From Cerioporus squamosus (Eukaryota; Basidiomycota; Agaricomycetes; Polyporales; Polyporaceae): a stretch of DNA of 11,309 nt. The number at the start of each line of letters is the position of its first letter. Positions within the stretch are counted from its first letter, which is position 1. The position numbers and the translations under genes were made by a program. Shown piece by piece: positions 9,301-11,309 of this stretch. Location: positions 1-11,309 of the forward strand of contig JABYQS010000914.1 in the NCBI GenBank assembly GCA_022592435.1, given 5' to 3'. Under the pieces are notes generated by a model. The model worked only from the letters and a program-made list of their open reading frames with translations. It was not told the origin of the DNA and searched no databases.

Positions 9301-9563
9301 ACGCGGTACATCACGTCGGGCGTGCACTCGATTGCGGACGACATGGTTGCTGGAGAACGTACGTCCCGTTCCTTCGTCTTCCTTTCTTGCTTCTAGCCTC
9401 AGAAGCGATACTCATCGGCTGAACAGTGCACGAGAGCATGGTCGGTCTGAAGAAGCGCGAGGCTGGCGAGGACCTGGTTCCTGCCAAGGTGCGGAAGTCG
9501 AAGGGGAAACCGAAGGTCAAGGAGGAGTATGAGGAGTGGGGCGGGATCGGGGCCGAGGACTGA
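6338..9563 (+). CDS. MAK5: ATP-dependent RNA helicase MAK5 (DDX24 family), 60S ribosome biogenesis
   Basis: DEAD-box helicase of the nucleolus that remodels pre-60S particles. Exons: 6338-6574, 7040-7154, 7204-7358, 7408-7841 (contains a frame break, see 7585-7643), 7898-8025, 8074-8389, 8441-8840, 8912-9095, 9177-9358, 9427-9563; about 742-762 aa, close to yeast Mak5. Numbered on the 742-aa model: N-terminal [11 protein letters not shown] and [17 protein letters not shown] typical of MAK5; Q motif with [11 protein letters not shown]; Walker A AETGSGKT (167-174); PTRELA (210-215); VGG; TPGR (284-287); DEAD (311-314) in [18 protein letters not shown] (372-374); [10 protein letters not shown] (510-519); HRNGRTARA (540-548). 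The HRxGRTARA form of motif VI and the tail LPVxLxMLDKLKxRVxLAR-like (here [19 protein letters not shown]) plus C-terminal [10 protein letters not shown] are MAK5/DDX24 marks. A Lys/Ala/Glu linker separates motifs Ia and the VGG block. The ATG has a good context (CAACCATG). It is divergent to RMD1. Confidence 0.95.
6575..7039 (+). other. Outsized first intron of MAK5 (465 nt)
   Basis: Donor GTGTGT follows ...GRVIHFE, and acceptor CTATTACAG precedes [11 protein letters not shown], both at phase 0. The intron is six to nine times longer than the other introns of this gene (48-81 nt). I found no motif-bearing exon inside and no convincing C/D or H/ACA snoRNA boxes, although TCTGAGG at about 6894-6900 can pair with CCTCAGA at about 6949-6955 around a loop of about 48 nt. 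A skipped micro-exon in this variable part of the protein cannot be excluded. Confidence 0.6.
7585..7643 (+). other. Frame break inside the MAK5 helicase core: weak-donor intron or one-base indel
   Basis: The reading frame that gives [19 protein letters not shown] (up to 7584) is not the frame that gives [13 protein letters not shown]...[15 protein letters not shown] (from 7644); they differ by one base. Removing 7585-7643 as a 59-nt intron (donor GTTGAT, acceptor TTTCGCAG) joins them at phase 0. The donor lacks the G at position 5 seen in the other donors here, and no good branch point is visible. A single missing base near 7615-7620 would instead give an uninterrupted linker reading DANGGK then [10 protein letters not shown]. 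Confidence 0.6.
7842..7897 (+). other. GC-AG intron in MAK5
   Basis: Exon 4 ends ...GRLWDIIQE and the next exon must start [20 protein letters not shown] to keep the DEAD motif in frame. The bases after GAG are GCGAGT, so the donor is GC rather than GT. The acceptor is CTGTAG and a CTCAC branch point lies at 7882-7886; length is 56 nt. No GT donor nearby preserves both flanking frames. Confidence 0.8.
8390..8440 (+). other. Stopless 51-nt (3n) intron in MAK5
   Basis: Donor GTGAGC follows ...IECLANSK and acceptor GCATGCAG precedes [16 protein letters not shown]. The intron is 17 codons long with no in-frame stop, so retention would insert [17 protein letters not shown] without shifting the frame. 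The splice signals are good and MAK5 relatives join the two exons directly, so splicing is expected. Confidence 0.75.
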
Positions 9564-9588
9564 GTACTGAGTACCGAGTACTGATCAC
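9561..9588. repeat. 7-bp tandem repeat over the MAK5 stop codon
   Basis: Units TGAGTAC, TGAGTAC, CGAGTAC and TGATCAC lie head to tail; the first unit supplies the MAK5 TGA stop. Two units are identical, the third differs at one base and the fourth at two. This looks like local slippage at the end of the gene, with no evident function. Confidence 0.7.
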
Positions 9589-9600
9589 AGTCTTTTCCGC

Positions 9601-9617
9601 GGTCGCGACTTGCGACC
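9601..9617. repeat. Small perfect inverted repeat (6-bp stem, 5-nt loop)
   Basis: GGTCGC-GACTT-GCGACC, 38 nt after the MAK5 stop codon, so it would lie in the 3' UTR of the MAK5 transcript. No role is known for such hairpins in fungal termination. It is reported for completeness. Confidence 0.55.
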
Positions 9618-9821
9618 ATGACGCTGCCGACCTGTCTGTCCCCCTGTGGTCGTTGTGTTCACGGCCGACGGATCTGTCCCATCGTTCACGCCGTCCAGAT
9701 CAGTACAGACCAGACGCCAATGATCACTCATTCGCAGGACGACTTCAGCAAGTGGATGCTCTTCCTACTTGGGATACTGGCGGTTGTTTCCATTTTCAAG
9801 ACACTTGGGGTGTGCCTTTGA
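9618..9821 (+). CDS. Doubtful mini-ORF with one predicted transmembrane helix
   Basis: 67 codons, with a second in-frame ATG at 9720 that would give 33 aa. The C-terminal half reads DDFSKWMLFLLGILAVVSIF and then KTLGVCL, a plausible single membrane helix with polar residues on its N-side. I do not recognise it. A splice-acceptor-like CTCATTCGCAG just before the DDFSK codons could mean it is a terminal exon of an unseen transcript. The first half (cysteine- and proline-rich) is unconvincing and the codon bias is not that of the confirmed genes. It is probably within the MAK5 3' UTR region. Confidence 0.15.
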   Translation: MTLPTCLSPCGRCVHGRRICPIVHAVQISTDQTPMITHSQDDFSKWMLFLLGILAVVSIFKTLGVCL

Positions 9822-10223
9822 CAGGAAGTGCTGCCGACTTGCAATATTGATGAACACATGTTTCACTCCTTCCGCCACAGAAGAAATAAGTAGGCCATGA
9901 GGATAGCCTGATCTCCCTCCCCGCCAAGTACTTCGCTGATTGCGATGATCGTGCTAGCTACGGAAGTATCCCATCCCAGGGGTCATGCAATGTACACCAA
10001 GTGTCGGTGCAGACCAGACCATTTGCTAAGTCCGCATCCAGCAAGTTGAGTGTTGGGCATCCGCGCTGTAACAGATGTGATGATGTCGTTGGATGCTACT
10101 GCTATCTTAAGCAGCTACTTCGCATTCGTCTCCGCAAACTGGTTTTTGTTCAGCGCAGCAGGAGCAGAGGGGGTTTGCGGCCGCTGCATTGACCCAAGTC
10201 GCGGAGGAGCTAGACACCTTCCG

Positions 10224-10243
10224 GAAGCGGTAGCTGCCGCTTC
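10224..10243. promoter_or_regulatory. Inverted repeat upstream of the right-hand gene
   Basis: GAAGCGG-TAGCTG-CCGCTTC, a perfect 7-bp dyad with a 6-bp centre, about 125 bp upstream of the start codon at 10369. Fungal Zn2Cys6 regulators bind short inverted CGG triplets, and each half here contains CGG/CCG, so this is a plausible but untested operator. Confidence 0.3.
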
Positions 10244-10269
10244 ACGCCTGGCCAGTGGCGCCAAGGGCC

Positions 10270-10368
10270 AAGAGCGTCACCGTGCGACTCCTTCAAGCTC
10301 TTTTCCCCACTGTGACTTGCATCCATTCAGCTTTCTTCTTCGAATTCACACTTTCTTTCTCGACCACC
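10270..10368 (+). promoter_or_regulatory. CT-rich leader / transcription-start block of the right-hand gene
   Basis: The last 70 bases before the ATG are dominated by runs such as CTTTCTTCTT and CTTTCTTTCTCG, ending ACCACCATG. This is the same leader style as the MAP kinase gene in this window and supports 10369 as the start over the earlier in-frame codons from 10255. Confidence 0.45.
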
Positions 10369-11179
10369 ATGAGCTCGCTCTCGTCTCCACCACCCTCGCC
10401 TCTCTTCGCCCGCTCGGCGTCGAACAGCTCGTCAGGCAGCGGACACATGCCGCTCGGCGTCTCCAACGTCGCCAACCTGCTCGTCAAGATGCGGCGGCAC
10501 CGCAAGAAGGCCAAGGAGCACCACATCGAGTCGTCCTCGGGAGACGGCCCCCTCACGCACCCAAGCCTCGTCGGGGAGAACGTCGTGTCCGCGCGCAAGG
10601 TGCCGCTTGAGGAGCAGCAGACGTTCATCTGCCGCGACGGCGTTGACGCTGCCAAGCTCGTCCGGGCGGTGAGGGGGTCGCTCCACCAGAAGGCGTTGGA
10701 GGTCGGTGCGAATGTGCTGGTTGACGAAAAGTGCGGCTTTGTTTGTCGATGTGCGAAACTTTGTACGTGGTGCTAACCCACGCTGCTAATAGGTGGACGT
10801 GTACAATCTGTGGACCTAGGCATCGGTCCGACGGGACATTCCGAGTTTATGTGAGTGCAAATCATCTTAGCCTTTCGTACATAGTCCTGCGAAGTGGAAG
10901 GAAGTGGTAGAGGCCTCTTTGCGGTGTCGCCTGATTGTCGGCGTTGCTACAGAAAGTTGGGCGGGCGTCTCGGGAGCTATACAACATGTGTCTCGCGCCC
11001 TGTATCCTGCAGGCACGACTCCGCCACTTTCCACACACCACGTAGCCGATCTCACAGAGCTCGAGCAACATGCTGACGCCGTCTCTCAGATTCACTACAG
11101 CGCTCGGGCAGCGCGCTCGGATAAGCCTGACCCCCAGCACCCAGTTGCACTCATAACGCAAAGGGTGTCCCGGGCCTGA
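10369..11179 (+). CDS. Conserved-looking basidiomycete protein of unknown function, frameshifted near its end
   Basis: Exons 10369-10730, 10793-10850 and 11090-11179. Intron 1 is 62 nt with a CTAAC branch point; intron 2 is 239 nt (donor GTGAGT, acceptor CTCTCAG, CTGAC branch point). The product as read is 169 aa. It starts with a Ser/Pro-rich low-complexity stretch (MSSLSSPPPSPLFARSAS), then a basic segment (VKMRRHRKKAKEHH). A folded part follows: RKVPLEEQQTFICRDGVDAA, KALEVGANVLVDEKWTCTIC, GTFRVYIHYSARAARSDKPD. The pattern KALELGAN-x-LV followed by beta-strand-like segments faintly recalls small YbjQ-like folds, which is speculation. After PVAL the frame ends in ITQRVSRA-TGA (11179), while the shifted frame reads NAKGVPGLMTILNRLD-TGA to 11205, which looks like the genuine C-terminus. 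No signal peptide or membrane helix was seen. I cannot assign a function. Confidence 0.7.
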
Positions 11180-11205
11180 TGACCATCCTCAACAGGTTGG
11201 ACTGA

Positions 11206-11309
11206 GAAGCTACTTCCCATCACCCTCAGATTCCCGTCGCCCTCGCTGCGGCGCTGCCCTTCCCTTGCCCAATATCATGTCCTTACGATCACTCGCTCTT
11301 GCACTTGAA
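11206..11309 (+). other. 3' flank of the right-hand gene
   Basis: About 100 bases to the window edge, C/T-rich (CCCATCACCCTCAG, CCCTTCCCTTGCCC). No gene start, repeat or polyadenylation hexamer was recognised. Confidence 0.4.

Larger units (their letters stand above)
9564..10368. other. Intergenic region between MAK5 and the right-hand gene
   Basis: About 800 bp holding the MAK5 3' end and the promoter of the next gene. No AATAAA was seen. Contents I can point to are the 7-bp repeat at the MAK5 stop, a perfect hairpin at 9601-9617, a doubtful small membrane ORF (9618-9821), a 7-bp inverted repeat at 10224-10243, and a CT-rich block before the next ATG. A plus-strand open frame at 10050-10610 overlaps the true coding exon in another frame and has no family signal. 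Confidence 0.5.

Noticed and set aside
10050..10610. 186-codon plus-strand frame with a hydrophobic N-terminal part
   Set aside because: Its second half is the out-of-frame shadow of the real exon at 10369-10730, and the first half lacks a family signal.
1..11309. Transposon, retroelement or CRISPR-like array
   Set aside because: No long terminal or inverted repeats, target-site duplications, transposase/RT motifs or regularly spaced repeats were seen on either strand.

Overview
The window looks like nuclear DNA of a filamentous basidiomycete, most likely an agaricomycete (perhaps a polypore). The reasons are GC-rich coding DNA with strong G/C third-base preference, many short introns (mostly 48-81 nt) with GTRNGT-type donors, CTNAC-type branch points and CAG/TAG acceptors, pyrimidine-rich leaders just upstream of start codons, and protein sequences that read as fungal Fus3/Kss1-type MAP kinase, RMD1/DUF155 and MAK5.

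Layout. (1) 1-313, minus: the N-terminus of a Fus3/Kss1-class MAP kinase that runs off the left edge. (2) 314-3898: about 3.6 kb with no gene I can defend. It holds the kinase promoter at one end and the RMD1 3' flank at the other. Between them are unrecognised open frames, a faint F-box-protein-like trace near 1056-1345, and several perfect GTAAGT donor sites, mostly on the minus strand. (3) 3899-6032, minus: a complete seven-exon RMD1-family (DUF155) membrane protein of about 557 aa, with a probable extra intron in its 5' leader. (4) 6033-6337: a compact divergent promoter with an A9 run, a 35-nt pure-purine tract and two upstream AUG frames. (5) 6338-9563, plus: MAK5/DDX24, the DEAD-box helicase of 60S ribosome assembly, with all helicase motifs visible. 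It has an outsized first intron, a GC-AG intron, a stopless 51-nt intron, and one frame break that is either a weak-donor intron or a one-base indel. (6) 9564-10368: intergenic, with a 7-bp tandem repeat over the MAK5 stop, two small inverted repeats and a doubtful one-helix mini-ORF. (7) 10369 to about 11179/11205, plus: a three-exon protein of unknown function whose last exon appears to carry a single-base frameshift near the C-terminus. (8) The remainder to 11309 is 3' flank.

How the genes relate. RMD1 and MAK5 share a 305-bp divergent promoter. MAK5 acts in cytosolic 60S biogenesis, and the animal DUF155 protein RMND1 supports mitochondrial translation, so co-regulation is an attractive but unproven idea. 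Nothing links the MAP kinase or the right-hand gene to this pair functionally. I saw no mobile element, RNA gene, CRISPR array or gene cluster, and no clear case for an undescribed multi-gene system. The most interesting items are gene-structure anomalies and the unexplained 3.6-kb gap.
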